A DNA stretch of 31,847 nt from an uncultured Burkholderiales bacterium (GCA_937891045.1 CALBEV010000098.1:1-31847), one strand, 5' to 3'; shown: positions 17,701-24,720, numbered from the stretch's first letter. The notes: generated by a model from the letters alone, not told the origin. Translations and numbers: made by a program.

Positions 17701-20627
17701 ATGGCAGCAATGGCGGCTTGGCCACCAACTACAGCTTGGCAGCCGGCCAAACCGCAGCGTCCAGCATCACGCCCAAGACCATCACGCCGACCCTCAGCAA
17801 CACCAATGTGACCAAGGTGTATGACGGCAGCACAACGGCACCCAGCGGTTTTGCGCCCACCTACACCTGGTCGGGCTTGGTCACCGGCGACAACGCGGCC
17901 ACCCTGAGCAACACCTCCTCGAGTTACAACAGCAGCAATGTCAGCACCGCCAATCGACTCACGGTGAATGGCTTGGCCATCACGGGCATCACCGGCAGCG
18001 CGGGCAGCTTGACCAGCGACTATGTGCTGGACGCGACCAGCAAGGGCGTGGCCGCCAGCATCACGCCGAAAACACTGACCGCCAGCATGAACAACACCGG
18101 GGTCACCAAGGTGTATGACGGCACCACCACAGCACCCACCGGCTTTGTGCCCAGCTTCACCTGGTTGGGTTTCATCACCGGCGACACCGCCGCCAGCACC
18201 AGCCACACCGCGGCCAACTACAACAGTGCCCGGGTCAACAGTGCCAACCAGATCACAGTGAATGGTCTGGCCTTGACCGGCAGCATCACCGGCAGTGCCA
18301 CCACCGGCAGTTTGATCAGCGACTATGCGATGGACGCCAACAGCAAAACCGTGGCGGCCACCATCACGCCCAAAACCTTGACGGCCACCATCAGCAACAG
18401 CGGTGTGTCCAAGGTGTATGACGGCAGCACCGCTGCGCCCACCGGCTTTGCACCGGCCTACACCTGGTCGGGCTTGGTCAGTGGCGACACCTCGGCCGCC
18501 CTCAGCAACACGGGCTCGGCTTACAACAGCAAGGATGTGAGCGCGGCGAATCAAATGACGGTGAACGGATTGGTGCTCAGCAATGTGACCGGCAACAACA
18601 GCAGTGTCGTGAGCGACTATGCGATGGACGCCACCAGCAAAACCGTGGCGGCCAGCATCACGCCCAAGACCTTGACGGCCACGGTGACCGCGCCCAGCAA
18701 AACCTATGACGGCACCACCACCGCCACGCCCACATTGACCATCACGCCAGCTGGATTTGTGACGGGTGAAACCGTCACCGCCAGTGGCACGGCCAGTTTC
18801 AACAGCAAAAATGTGAATGAAGCCAATCTGGTGACGGTCAACACGACCACCCTCACCAATGGCAACAACGGCGGCTTGTCCAGCAATTACCACCTGCCTG
18901 CTGGCCAAACCGTGGCAGCCAACATCAGCCGCCGCGACCTGACGCTGACAGCCCCCCAAGTCATCAAAACCTATGACGGCACCACCACAGCGCTGACCAG
19001 CAGCGCCAACATCAGCAACAGCGTGCCTGTGGTCAGCAGTGGTGCCTTGGCGGCCAATGACAGTTTGACGGGCAGCAGTTTGTTGTTTGACACCCCAAGA
19101 GCGGGCAACAACAAAACGGTGACGGTCGGACAGGCCGTCATCAAAGACAGCCTGAACGCGGACATGGGCAGCAACTACAACACCACCTATGCCGCCAACA
19201 CCAGCAGCACGATCAATCCCAAAACCTTGACCCCCAGCCTTGGCAACACTGGCGTGACCAAGGTTTACGACAGCAACACGACAGCGCCCACGGGGTTTGC
19301 GCCGCAGTTCAACTTCTCGGGGTTGGTCGCGGGTGACACCACCGCCACACTCACCAGCACGGGTTCAAGCTACAACAGCGCCAATGTGACAACAGCCACC
19401 CAGGTGAGCGTCAGTGGTTTGAACCTGACGGCTGTCACAGGCAGCGCGGGCAGCACAGTGTCTGACTATGTGCTCAGTGGCAACAGTGTTGGGGTTTCAG
19501 CCACCATCACGCCCAAGCCCGTGACGGTGACGGGCATCACCGCCCAAACCAAAATCTATGACCAGGCCACCAACGCTGGAGTCAACAGCACGGCAGCCCA
19601 AATTCAAGCCAGCGCCAGCCGCAGCGATGATGGCCGTTATTACAGCAGTGACCAGGTGACGCTCGACACCAGCAATGCCAGCGGCCAGTTTGACAACAAA
19701 AACAGCGGTGCTGACAAAACCGTGACGGTCAATGGTGTGCGCTTGGGTGGCACGGCCGCGGGCAATTACATCGTCAACCCGATCACGGCCCGCGCGAGCA
19801 TCACGCCCAAATTGATTGCCGCCACCGGCATCACGGCCGAGGTGAAAACCTACAACAACAGCAGCGACATCGGTATCAATGTTGACTCAGCGCGAATCAA
19901 CGCTGGCGCAACAAGCACCAACGACAACAAGTACCACAGCGGTGACAACGTCAGCTTGGACGCCCGCCAAGCCAAAGGCACGCTGACCGACAAGCAAATT
20001 GGCAACAACAAAACCGTGCAAATCAGCGGTCTGCGTTTGGAAGGCGTTGACGCGCCCAACTACATGGTTCAAGGTTCCACCACGACCAGTGTGCAACCCG
20101 AGTACGCCAACTCCGCTGGCTTGGTGCCGATCACCAACGCCAGCGCCCCTGCCCCAGCGGTCCTGAATTTGAGTGTGACGCCCAACAGCCTGACGCCATC
20201 AGACACCGTGAAGGACCTGGTCTTGCCAACAACAACAGCCAATTCAACCTTGGCGCCGGTGGCCACGCCAGTGATGCCCAACAACAGGCCCAGCTTGGCG
20301 CAGCAAGCCATTCAAGGCGTCACCCCGAAAACCATGAGTCAGTGGAGTGATGTGCAAGTCCAGTCGCTGCCCGCGGCGCAAGTTGCTGCCATGGAAGTAC
20401 CGCAACTCAAACAGGTGATTCGCTTGCTGAACCCAGAGTCACAAATCCGCGCCATCAACCCACAGGTCTTGTCCAAGTTGGACTTGCAAACCTTGTCCGG
20501 CCTGAGCAACAAACAAATCAATGCCTTAACGCCCGAGCAATTGGCCAACATGACCAAGGCACAAATCAACTACATGATGCCGATTTTGTCGCCGGCCCAA
20601 GTCAACGCCTTGCGGGGTAAATCCTAA
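11703..20627 (+). CDS. Giant two-partner secretion exoprotein (TpsA), filamentous-haemagglutinin-type adhesin with YDG/MBG-like repeats
   Basis: This 2974-residue secreted protein is exported by the TpsB encoded just upstream. The signal peptide is MKQVHRHTTLVSCLALLGLQLHA. The TPS (haemagglutination-activity) secretion domain spans about 30-270, with ALPQGANLVSGQATVTQT, FNQPNANAVVLNRV and the NPNGI-type motif as NPAGVLFG. A beta-helix-like part follows to about 750, including GTWLFDPWNVEIT near 424. An MBG-like domain (SITYGASFSALTPTVSGLVNAD) covers about 753-850. Twenty-one YDG-type repeats occupy about 852-2801, and a Leu/Gln short-repeat tail about 2878-2974. I read no cysteine after the signal peptide. 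No anchor, toxin domain or RGD is evident. The ATG at 11703 begins one base after the tpsB stop (TGACATG); the in-frame ATG at 11691 is an alternative. The stop overlaps the convergent gene's stop. Adhesin function is inferred; a biofilm or contact role is possible. Confidence 0.9.
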   Translation: MKQVHRHTTLVSCLALLGLQLHAQTPPVASSALPQGANLVSGQATVTQTAPNALSIGQTSNRAVLDWNSFNIGSQASVQFNQPNANAVVLNRVLDTNPSQILGRLSANGQVFISNPAGVLFGPTAQVNVAGLVATTQAISNEDFNQFGAALAVNGQQGAVVNQGQITAALGGYIALLAPEVRNEGVLLAREGTVALAAGSKTILQFADSKLVSVLVEQSVMDALVVNKQVIRADGGLVILSARSANAILGSVIQQSGTIETLSLVSREGRVFLDGGTQGLVDMSGQISAAGVDANTKGGEVVVTGDKVTLSAQARVDASGQAGGGKVLIGGDWQGQNPLIRQANEVIVKPGAVLNASALNKGNGGTVVVWSNIRNTQGSTQVQGQLLARGGALGGDGGRIETSGHQLNTNGVQGDASAPAGQAGTWLFDPWNVEITSASVNNNESSGTWTASGSSSTIANTAINSLLEAGTNVVVSTTGIGTEAGNITVSAPITRSTSTGSANLTLNADNNIIIGSAVNISGSGSNLNLNAGGTGGVALNAAVTVDTLNVSVPGAGTVTQSAAMDVNNLKLVGTGSAVALNHTSNRIGTLAANVNTLGLVSTTGANLSDPYGTGLYIGTVAGLNGVTAVGDVNIAVRDGNLFVNQNIATSSTNVTALVLNAGADLAVGAYTGATSSVNPYGFNIILGTGKTITMGSGATGKLYSGSVAGSGLALSTYVGSGSGKFRYNSNATTTNYSQALGTGLNLIYRQNPQLSISSSSRSITYGASFSALTPTVSGLVNADTTGLALQGLSESLTGNSTSTQGYTKAGSYAITPSAVSLLGYGTSSSNGTLTVTPKALTVTALVTDANNKVYDGTAAATLQLSTNKFDNDLVTAVPSSAFFANKNVGTGKTITATGLSLTGIDAANYSLSSTTAASTGNITAKALSLSYAGVNKVYDSTAIATVTVTDDRVAGDVLTIGRTAVFSDKNVGTGKTVTVSGAALSGTDSGNYSLSSTTGSTTADITQRTLTISGITGPSRAYDGSTTATPNTSAIVYSNKVSGDSLNLSTSSGVFTDSKDVGTNKPISLTNVYTGTDLANYNVVDQTSTTGSVTPKTLTATLTASNKVYDQTTAATATIGSITGLVGSETVTATGTSTFNTKNVGTGKTVTVNSVVLANGTNGGVASNYSLANGFTTTANITAKSLSVTAAANNKAYDGTATATYVLSSDQYLTDLLTITGTTGLFSDKNAANGKTVSVGGIAVSGTDANNYSSVNTTTTTTANITPKALTASVTAPNKTYDGNTTATPTLSITSGLVGAETVAATGIASFNSKNVANANTVTVNTTSLADGSNGGLATNYSLAAGQTVAAYITPKALTATVAAPNKTYDGTTTATPTLTINPAGFVGTETVTATGTATFNTKNVATANLVTVNTTTLANGTNDGVASNYSLAAGQTVAASITARAIAVNAPTVTKIYDGSSSITPSIATINPLLPTTATGSSLGTSDAITASDLAYASARAGTSKVVNASNLVIRDNSGAGEVMNSNYTITYNANNASVITPKTLTTTLTNTGVTKVYDATTAAPSGFTPSYSWSGFISGDTAATLSNTSSAYNTKNVSTANQVTVSGLAITAVTGSNSSAATDYQLDSTSKTVAATITPATLTPTLSNTGVTKVYDATTAAPTGFAPTYTWSGLVAGDSAATLSSTSSSYNSKNVSTANQLTVNGLAITGITGSNSSLATDYVLNANSKTVAASITPKTIIANISNTGVSKVYDGSDAAPTGFAPTYTWSGLVAGDTGAAVGNGGMAYNSPRVALANQITVSGMTLSSIVGSNSSLAGDYALDTNSKTVAASITAKTLTPSVSNTGVTKVYDGITDAPSGFTPTYTWSGFISGDTAAALTNTGSSYNSKNVVAATTVTVNGLALTGSITGSNSSALSDYALDATAKPVAATITAKALTATATAASKTYDGTNAATPVLSITSGLVGTETVTATGTASYNSQNVSTANLVTVNTTSLANGSNGGLATNYSLAAGQTAASSITPKTITPTLSNTNVTKVYDGSTTAPSGFAPTYTWSGLVTGDNAATLSNTSSSYNSSNVSTANRLTVNGLAITGITGSAGSLTSDYVLDATSKGVAASITPKTLTASMNNTGVTKVYDGTTTAPTGFVPSFTWLGFITGDTAASTSHTAANYNSARVNSANQITVNGLALTGSITGSATTGSLISDYAMDANSKTVAATITPKTLTATISNSGVSKVYDGSTAAPTGFAPAYTWSGLVSGDTSAALSNTGSAYNSKDVSAANQMTVNGLVLSNVTGNNSSVVSDYAMDATSKTVAASITPKTLTATVTAPSKTYDGTTTATPTLTITPAGFVTGETVTASGTASFNSKNVNEANLVTVNTTTLTNGNNGGLSSNYHLPAGQTVAANISRRDLTLTAPQVIKTYDGTTTALTSSANISNSVPVVSSGALAANDSLTGSSLLFDTPRAGNNKTVTVGQAVIKDSLNADMGSNYNTTYAANTSSTINPKTLTPSLGNTGVTKVYDSNTTAPTGFAPQFNFSGLVAGDTTATLTSTGSSYNSANVTTATQVSVSGLNLTAVTGSAGSTVSDYVLSGNSVGVSATITPKPVTVTGITAQTKIYDQATNAGVNSTAAQIQASASRSDDGRYYSSDQVTLDTSNASGQFDNKNSGADKTVTVNGVRLGGTAAGNYIVNPITARASITPKLIAATGITAEVKTYNNSSDIGINVDSARINAGATSTNDNKYHSGDNVSLDARQAKGTLTDKQIGNNKTVQISGLRLEGVDAPNYMVQGSTTTSVQPEYANSAGLVPITNASAPAPAVLNLSVTPNSLTPSDTVKDLVLPTTTANSTLAPVATPVMPNNRPSLAQQAIQGVTPKTMSQWSDVQVQSLPAAQVAAMEVPQLKQVIRLLNPESQIRAINPQVLSKLDLQTLSGLSNKQINALTPEQLANMTKAQINYMMPILSPAQVNALRGKS
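14256..20105 (+). repeat. 21 tandem YDG-type domain repeats (84-101 codons each) in the tpsA gene
   Basis: Each unit begins K(V/T/I/A)YD(G/x) (RAYD in unit 3, KTYN in unit 21). Units start at 14256, 14508, 14760, 15021, 15285, 15537, 15801, 16068, 16371, 16665, 16959, 17253, 17544, 17814, 18108, 18411, 18699, 18966, 19260, 19551 and 19845. Five subclasses can be told apart. A (units 1-3, 5) is about 84 codons with GTDxxNYSL. B (4, 6, 7, 13, 17) is 88-90 codons with ETVTATGTA and NYSLAAGQ. C (9-12, 14-16, 19) is 96-101 codons with FAPTYTWSGLVxGD and TSKTVAASITPK. D (8, 18) is 98-101 codons. E (20, 21) is about 98 codons with SxDxxYxSxDxVxLD. Units 9, 10 and 11 are exactly 294 bp each. The family name (YDG/MBG-like) is from recall of the motif. 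Confidence 0.88.
20334..20624 (+). repeat. Short Leu/Gln-rich degenerate repeats at the TpsA C-terminus
   Basis: The last 97 residues carry a degenerate pattern of about 8-12 residues: (L/T)xxxQ(V/I/L)xx(L/M), for example LPAAQVAAM, LSNKQINAL, TPEQLANM, TKAQINYMM and LSPAQVNAL. Hydrophobic residues recur on one face, which suggests a helical solenoid or hairpin series unlike the beta-rich body. The pattern resembles LTxxQ-type repeats that I recall in other large betaproteobacterial surface proteins. Its role, perhaps retention or folding, is not known. Confidence 0.6.
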
Positions 20628-21280
20628 AACAGCTGCAATTGGTTTGAATGCAGCAAGTTGTTGGCGACAAACTGCCACAGCACCGGGTGATGTTGGTTGT
20701 CATGCCAATGCGGCTGCATGTATTTGCGGCCATACCAATGTTCTTGACTTTCCAAATGACAACCAATGAGCCCCACATGGCCTTGCACGATGGCCATCGG
20801 ATCGCCGTTGGCATAGGTGGCCACGGTTTGAAAACTGCCGCCTAAAAAGGTGGGGCCATCGTAGAAGTACATCTTCTCTTGGCGGCCCAACCAGGTCACG
20901 GGCGCCACCGTGCCGTACGAAGATCGGATGTCAGCCTTGGGGCGTTTGATGTACTGCACACAGCGGGTGTTTTGCAGCAAATTGAAATAGTAGGCGTCCG
21001 CCCAGTAAGCGCCCATGCAGATGCCCAAGTACTTGCCGCCGCGCTGCATGAACGACCGAACTTGGCTCAAGTTGTTTTTCAGCACCGTGCGAAATGCTGT
21101 GGCCTCGCCATCACCACCCGGAAAGACCACCAAATCCACATCATTGAAAAAGCCAGGTTCAACCTTGTGCTTGGTGAATATTTTGATCCTGGCCAAGCCC
21201 GAAAAAGCAGCGATGACACCATTGACCGAATCGGCTGAGCAAGTGGGATGTTCTAGAAAAATGGCAATCGTTTTTTTCAT
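20624..21280 (-). CDS. BPL-N domain (class I glutamine amidotransferase-like) protein
   Basis: This 218-residue protein resembles the amidotransferase-like domain found at the N-terminus of eukaryotic biotin-protein ligases (BPL_N). It has DVDLVVFPGGDGEATAF (about 47-63), the nucleophile-elbow motif YLGICMGAYWAD with Cys88, and GCHLES with His175 and Glu177 forming a plausible Cys-His-Glu triad. No ligase domain is attached and no signal peptide is visible, so it is probably cytoplasmic. Its substrate is unknown. The start MKKTIAIFLEHP at 21280 follows the quinone-reductase-like gene after 19 bp, so it may be the last gene of that operon. The open frame continues upstream to 21397 without family resemblance. 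Its TAG stop overlaps the tpsA TAA from the other strand. Confidence 0.75.
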   Translation of the reverse strand: MKKTIAIFLEHPTCSADSVNGVIAAFSGLARIKIFTKHKVEPGFFNDVDLVVFPGGDGEATAFRTVLKNNLSQVRSFMQRGGKYLGICMGAYWADAYYFNLLQNTRCVQYIKRPKADIRSSYGTVAPVTWLGRQEKMYFYDGPTFLGGSFQTVATYANGDPMAIVQGHVGLIGCHLESQEHWYGRKYMQPHWHDNQHHPVLWQFVANNLLHSNQLQLF

Positions 21281-21299
21281 CTGAACCGCTGCCCGATGC

Positions 21300-22283
21300 T
21301 CAATGTCCGATGTCGAGCACCACGTTGCCGATGGTCTGCCCAGCTTCCACGGTTTCGTGCGCTTGCACGATGTCTTGCAAAGGAAACACCGCGCCAATGC
21401 AGTGCTGCAAATCGCCTTGGCTCAACATCTCAGTCAACTGCGCCAAACACGCTTGGCGGTCGGCGGGTGTGAGGTCGTAAACCAAGAAAAATTTCAAGCC
21501 AATCGAGGCAAACAACAAGGGGCGAAAACTGAGGCTGATGTCGGGTGGGGGGTTGGAGCCATAACAAATGACTTGGCCGTGGTGTTTCACCAAACCGTGG
21601 GCCAACCAGCCTGCGGTGGTGGAGAAATCCATGTCGATGACCGCGTCCACGCCCTGCCCGTGGGTGATGTCTTTCACCCGGGCCACCACGTCCTCGGTTT
21701 TGTAAAACAAACAATGCGCCGCACCAGCGGCTTTGGCGTGGGCTGCTTTGGCGGGGTTGCCCACCGTGCCAATGACGGTGGCACCGGCTTGGGACAGCAT
21801 TTGCGTGACGTAGTGGCCCACCGCGGATGATGCACCTGTCACCAAGATGTGTTGACCACGCACATTGCCCGCCAAGCGCACGGCTTGCAGGGCTGTGAGG
21901 CCCGGAATGCCCATGCAAGCCCCAGCATGAAACGACAGACTGTCAGGCATCAACACGGCTTGTGCACTGGGCAACACCACAAACTGCGCCGAGGTGCCGT
22001 CGGGCCGTTGCCACTGCGCGTTCCAGGTCCAGACGCGTTCACCGATGCGGCTGGCAGACACGCCCTCGCCCACCGCGTCGATGACGCCTGCGCCATCGCT
22101 GTGCGGCAAGATGCGCGGCCCCCCCAAGGGCCGCGCCATGCGCGATTTCACATCCGAAGGATTGACACCCGAGGCGTGCAAACACACCCGTACTTCACCG
22201 GCCGCAGGCGTGGGTGTGGGCAACTCGCCCACCACCAACACCTCGGAGGCCGCGCCATTGCGTTCATACCAAGCTGCTTGCAT
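21300..22283 (-). CDS. NADPH:quinone reductase-like medium-chain dehydrogenase
   Basis: This is a zinc-independent medium-chain dehydrogenase/reductase of the quinone-oxidoreductase type, 327 residues. The N-terminal GroES-like domain carries GEVRVCLHASGVNPSDVKSRM and ILPHSDGAGVIDAVGEGV. The Rossmann domain has the nucleotide motif ILVTGASSAVGHYVTQML (the AxxGxxG class). The zinc-ligand cysteines of alcohol dehydrogenases are absent. It probably reduces quinones or activated double bonds with NADPH in the cytoplasm; the physiological substrate is not evident. The ATG (22283) lies 3 bp after the phaB stop (TAAGTCATG), so it is co-translated with phaB. Confidence 0.88.
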   Translation of the reverse strand: MQAAWYERNGAASEVLVVGELPTPTPAAGEVRVCLHASGVNPSDVKSRMARPLGGPRILPHSDGAGVIDAVGEGVSASRIGERVWTWNAQWQRPDGTSAQFVVLPSAQAVLMPDSLSFHAGACMGIPGLTALQAVRLAGNVRGQHILVTGASSAVGHYVTQMLSQAGATVIGTVGNPAKAAHAKAAGAAHCLFYKTEDVVARVKDITHGQGVDAVIDMDFSTTAGWLAHGLVKHHGQVICYGSNPPPDISLSFRPLLFASIGLKFFLVYDLTPADRQACLAQLTEMLSQGDLQHCIGAVFPLQDIVQAHETVEAGQTIGNVVLDIGH

Positions 22284-22286
22284 GAC

Positions 22287-23024
22287 TTACCCCATGTGCA
22301 GGCCACCGTTGCAGGAAAAATCTGCACCGGTGGTAAAGCCTGATTCGTCACCGGCCAACCAGCCGACGATGGAGCCGATTTCTTCGGGTGTGCCCAAGCG
22401 CTTCACAGGGATGGTGGCAACGATTTTTTCCAGCACTTCGGGCTTGATGGCTTTGACCATGTCGGTGCCGATGTAGCCCGGGCTCACGGTGTTGACGGTC
22501 ACGCCCTTGTTGGCCATTTCTTGCGCCAAGGCCATGGTGAAGCCGTGCATCCCGGCTTTGGCAGCCGAGTAATTGGTTTGACCCGATTGGCCTTTTTCGC
22601 CGTTGACCGATGAAATTTGAATGATGCGGCCCCAACCCTTTTCCACCATGCCCGGCACCACTTGTTTGGTGACGTTGAACATGGCGTTCAAGTTGGTGTC
22701 AATGACGGCTTTCCAGTCGTCCACGGTCATCTTCAAAAACATGCGGTCACGGGTGATACCCGCGTTGTTCACCAGCACATCGATGGGGCCATGCTCGGCC
22801 ACGGCTTTGCTGAAGGCTTGCGTTGTGGAGTCCCAGTCGGCGACATTGCCGACAGACGCGTAGAAGGTGTAGCCCGCGGCTTTTTGTTCGCCCAGCCATT
22901 TGTCGAAGTCACGGCTGGGGCCGCAACCGGCAATCACTTTGTAGCCCATCTTGTGCAGGCGGTGGCAGATGGCGGTCCCGATGCCGCCCATGCCGCCGGT
23001 GACGTATGCGATTTTTTGGCTCAT
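22287..23024 (-). CDS. phaB: Acetoacetyl-CoA reductase PhaB
   Basis: PhaB reduces acetoacetyl-CoA to (R)-3-hydroxybutyryl-CoA with NADPH for polyhydroxybutyrate synthesis. This is a 245-residue short-chain dehydrogenase with cofactor motif TGGMGGIG (9-16), the NNAG motif (86-89) and the catalytic triad Ser139 (ISSVNGEKGQ), Tyr152 and Lys156 (NYSAAKAG). The segment VNTVSPGYIGTDMVKAI and the final CNGGLHMG are typical of PhaB rather than FabG. It has a good Shine-Dalgarno (AGGAGA about 8 nt before the ATG at 23024). It lies 33 bp after phaC and 3 bp before the quinone-reductase-like gene. No phaA (beta-ketothiolase) is in the cluster. Confidence 0.94.
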   Translation of the reverse strand: MSQKIAYVTGGMGGIGTAICHRLHKMGYKVIAGCGPSRDFDKWLGEQKAAGYTFYASVGNVADWDSTTQAFSKAVAEHGPIDVLVNNAGITRDRMFLKMTVDDWKAVIDTNLNAMFNVTKQVVPGMVEKGWGRIIQISSVNGEKGQSGQTNYSAAKAGMHGFTMALAQEMANKGVTVNTVSPGYIGTDMVKAIKPEVLEKIVATIPVKRLGTPEEIGSIVGWLAGDESGFTTGADFSCNGGLHMG

Positions 23025-23057
23025 TGGGGTCTCTCCTGTGGTTGATTTGAATCGGGA

Positions 23058-24644
23058 TCAGGCGCGTTGTTGAACATAGCGACCAGGTGCAGCTTCGATG
23101 GCTTTGATCTTGCCGCGTCCATAGGTTTTCGGCGCAGCCACTTGCTGCCCTGCGTGTTTTTTCAGCCAATCAGACCAATCGGTCCACCAGCTGCCGGGGT
23201 GCTCTTTGGCTTTGGCCAACCAGCCGTCGATGCTGGCCGGAAAACTGCTGTCCGAGCGAATCCAATGGCTGCGTTTGTGGGCCGCAGGCGGGTTGATGAC
23301 ACCCGCAATGTGACCGGAGGCGCCCATGACGAAACGCTTGGGACCCGGCAGCACCTGGGTGGATGCATAAGCGCCACCAATGGGCACGATGTGGTCTTCG
23401 CGTGAGCCGTAGATGTAGACCGGCAAATCGACTTTGCGCAAATCAATCTGTTCGCCGCACACCTTGGCCTTGCCCGGTTGGATGAAGTTGTTTTCCAAAT
23501 AGGTGTTGCGCAAATACCAGGCGTACATGGGGCCGGGCAAGTTGGTCGAGTCGCTGTTCCAGTAAAGCAAGTCAAACGGCGGTGGTGTTTCACCCTTCAA
23601 GTAGTTGCCCACCACGTAGTTCCAGACCAAGTCGTTCGGGCGCAAAAAACTGAAGGTGGACGCCATGTCCCGACCAGCCATCAAGCCGCCATCGGAAAAC
23701 TGGGCTTCGCGAAACTTCACAAAGGCTTCGTCGATGAACACATCCAAAACCCCGGGGTCAGAGAAGTCGACAAAGGTGGTGAGCAAGGTGGCACTGGCCA
23801 CCGGGTCTTGCCCACGCGCGGCCAACACGGCCAAGGCGGAGGTGAGCAAGGTGCCCCCAACGCAAAAACCCAGGGCGTTGATTTGCGGCATGTTGCCAAT
23901 TTGTCGCGCCACCTCAATGGCTTGCATCACACCGCGCTCAACATAGTCGTCCCAGGTGGTCTGCGACATGGACTCGTCCGGGTTGCGCCAACTCACCACA
24001 AACGTGCGGTGGCCTTGCGACACGGCGTAGCGCACCAAAGAATTGGTGGGCTGCAAATCGAGGATGTAAAACTTGTTGATGCAAGGCGGCACCAACAAAA
24101 ATGGGCGCTGATACACCTTGGCCGTGAGCGGTTTGTATTCGATAAGTTGGAACAACTCGTTTTCAAACACCACCGCCCCTTCGGTGGTGGCCACGTTTTT
24201 ACCCACCTCAAACAGGCTTTCATCGGTCATCGACACATGGCCTTGTCGCATGTCGTGCAACATGTTTTGAATGCCTTGCTTGATGCTCTCGCCTTGGGTG
24301 TCCAAAGCCTTCTTTTGCGCTTCAGCGTTCAGCGCCATGAAGTTGCTGGGAGATGTGGCGGCCACCCATTGCTCGACGGCAAATTGAATGCGAGCCCGGG
24401 TTTTTTCGTCGGTATCGACCTTTTCTGCCAAGGACATCAGGGTGCGGGCATTCAGCAAATACAGCGCGGCGTTGAACCCGGCCAAGGGGTTTTCTTGCCA
24501 AGCAGGGGCCGCAAAACGTCGGTCTTTCAAGGGGGCGCTGGCGTTCAAACCTTGCAGCCAAAGCGCTTGCAGTTCTTGCGCGTATTGCGCCTGCAATTCG
24601 GTCAATGTCTCGGGCGGTATTTGAATGGCGGGAATTGACGTCAT
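23058..24644 (-). CDS. phaC: Class I polyhydroxyalkanoate synthase PhaC
   Basis: PhaC polymerises (R)-3-hydroxyacyl-CoA into granule polyester. The 528-residue chain has the lipase-box-like GFCVGG with catalytic Cys261, the aspartate in YGSREDHIVP (Asp417) and the histidine in GASGHIAGVINPP (His445). The N-terminal PhaC domain contains NPLAGFNAALYLLNARTLMSLAEKV, and YKPLTAKVYQRPFLLVPPCINKFYILDL is strongly conserved. Class I enzymes are usually 560-590 residues, so this one is short at the N-terminus. Starts at 24644 (MTSIPAIQ) and 24671 (nine residues longer) are both possible; neither has a purine-rich Shine-Dalgarno. The frame stays open far upstream inside pgeF but shows no family similarity there. 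It forms an operon with phaB. Confidence 0.94.
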   Translation of the reverse strand: MTSIPAIQIPPETLTELQAQYAQELQALWLQGLNASAPLKDRRFAAPAWQENPLAGFNAALYLLNARTLMSLAEKVDTDEKTRARIQFAVEQWVAATSPSNFMALNAEAQKKALDTQGESIKQGIQNMLHDMRQGHVSMTDESLFEVGKNVATTEGAVVFENELFQLIEYKPLTAKVYQRPFLLVPPCINKFYILDLQPTNSLVRYAVSQGHRTFVVSWRNPDESMSQTTWDDYVERGVMQAIEVARQIGNMPQINALGFCVGGTLLTSALAVLAARGQDPVASATLLTTFVDFSDPGVLDVFIDEAFVKFREAQFSDGGLMAGRDMASTFSFLRPNDLVWNYVVGNYLKGETPPPFDLLYWNSDSTNLPGPMYAWYLRNTYLENNFIQPGKAKVCGEQIDLRKVDLPVYIYGSREDHIVPIGGAYASTQVLPGPKRFVMGASGHIAGVINPPAAHKRSHWIRSDSSFPASIDGWLAKAKEHPGSWWTDWSDWLKKHAGQQVAAPKTYGRGKIKAIEAAPGRYVQQRA

Positions 24645-24720
24645 GGGCTTGTTGGGGGGTTGTGAACCCATCTTATGCGCCGTATTAGATTGCGCCACCC
24701 CTACAAACCCCTGACAGGGC

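Noticed and set aside
17310..18959. Second long antisense frame (549 codons) in the tpsA repeats
   Set aside because: Same cause: no stop codons arise opposite GC-biased repeats. No start context or homology is visible.
14256..20105. Regular near-identical units that could suggest a CRISPR array
   Set aside because: Units are 252-303 bp, in frame, and encode a conserved protein domain. There are no short repeats with unique spacers.
23478..24638. Plus-strand frame of 386 codons opposite phaC
   Set aside because: It is a shadow of phaC, whose catalytic residues are all present on the minus strand.
24709..24719. CCCTGACAGGG palindrome before phaC as a terminator or operator
   Set aside because: It is short, has a single-base centre and no T-run, and lies at the pgeF stop. 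This is within chance expectation for GC-rich DNA.
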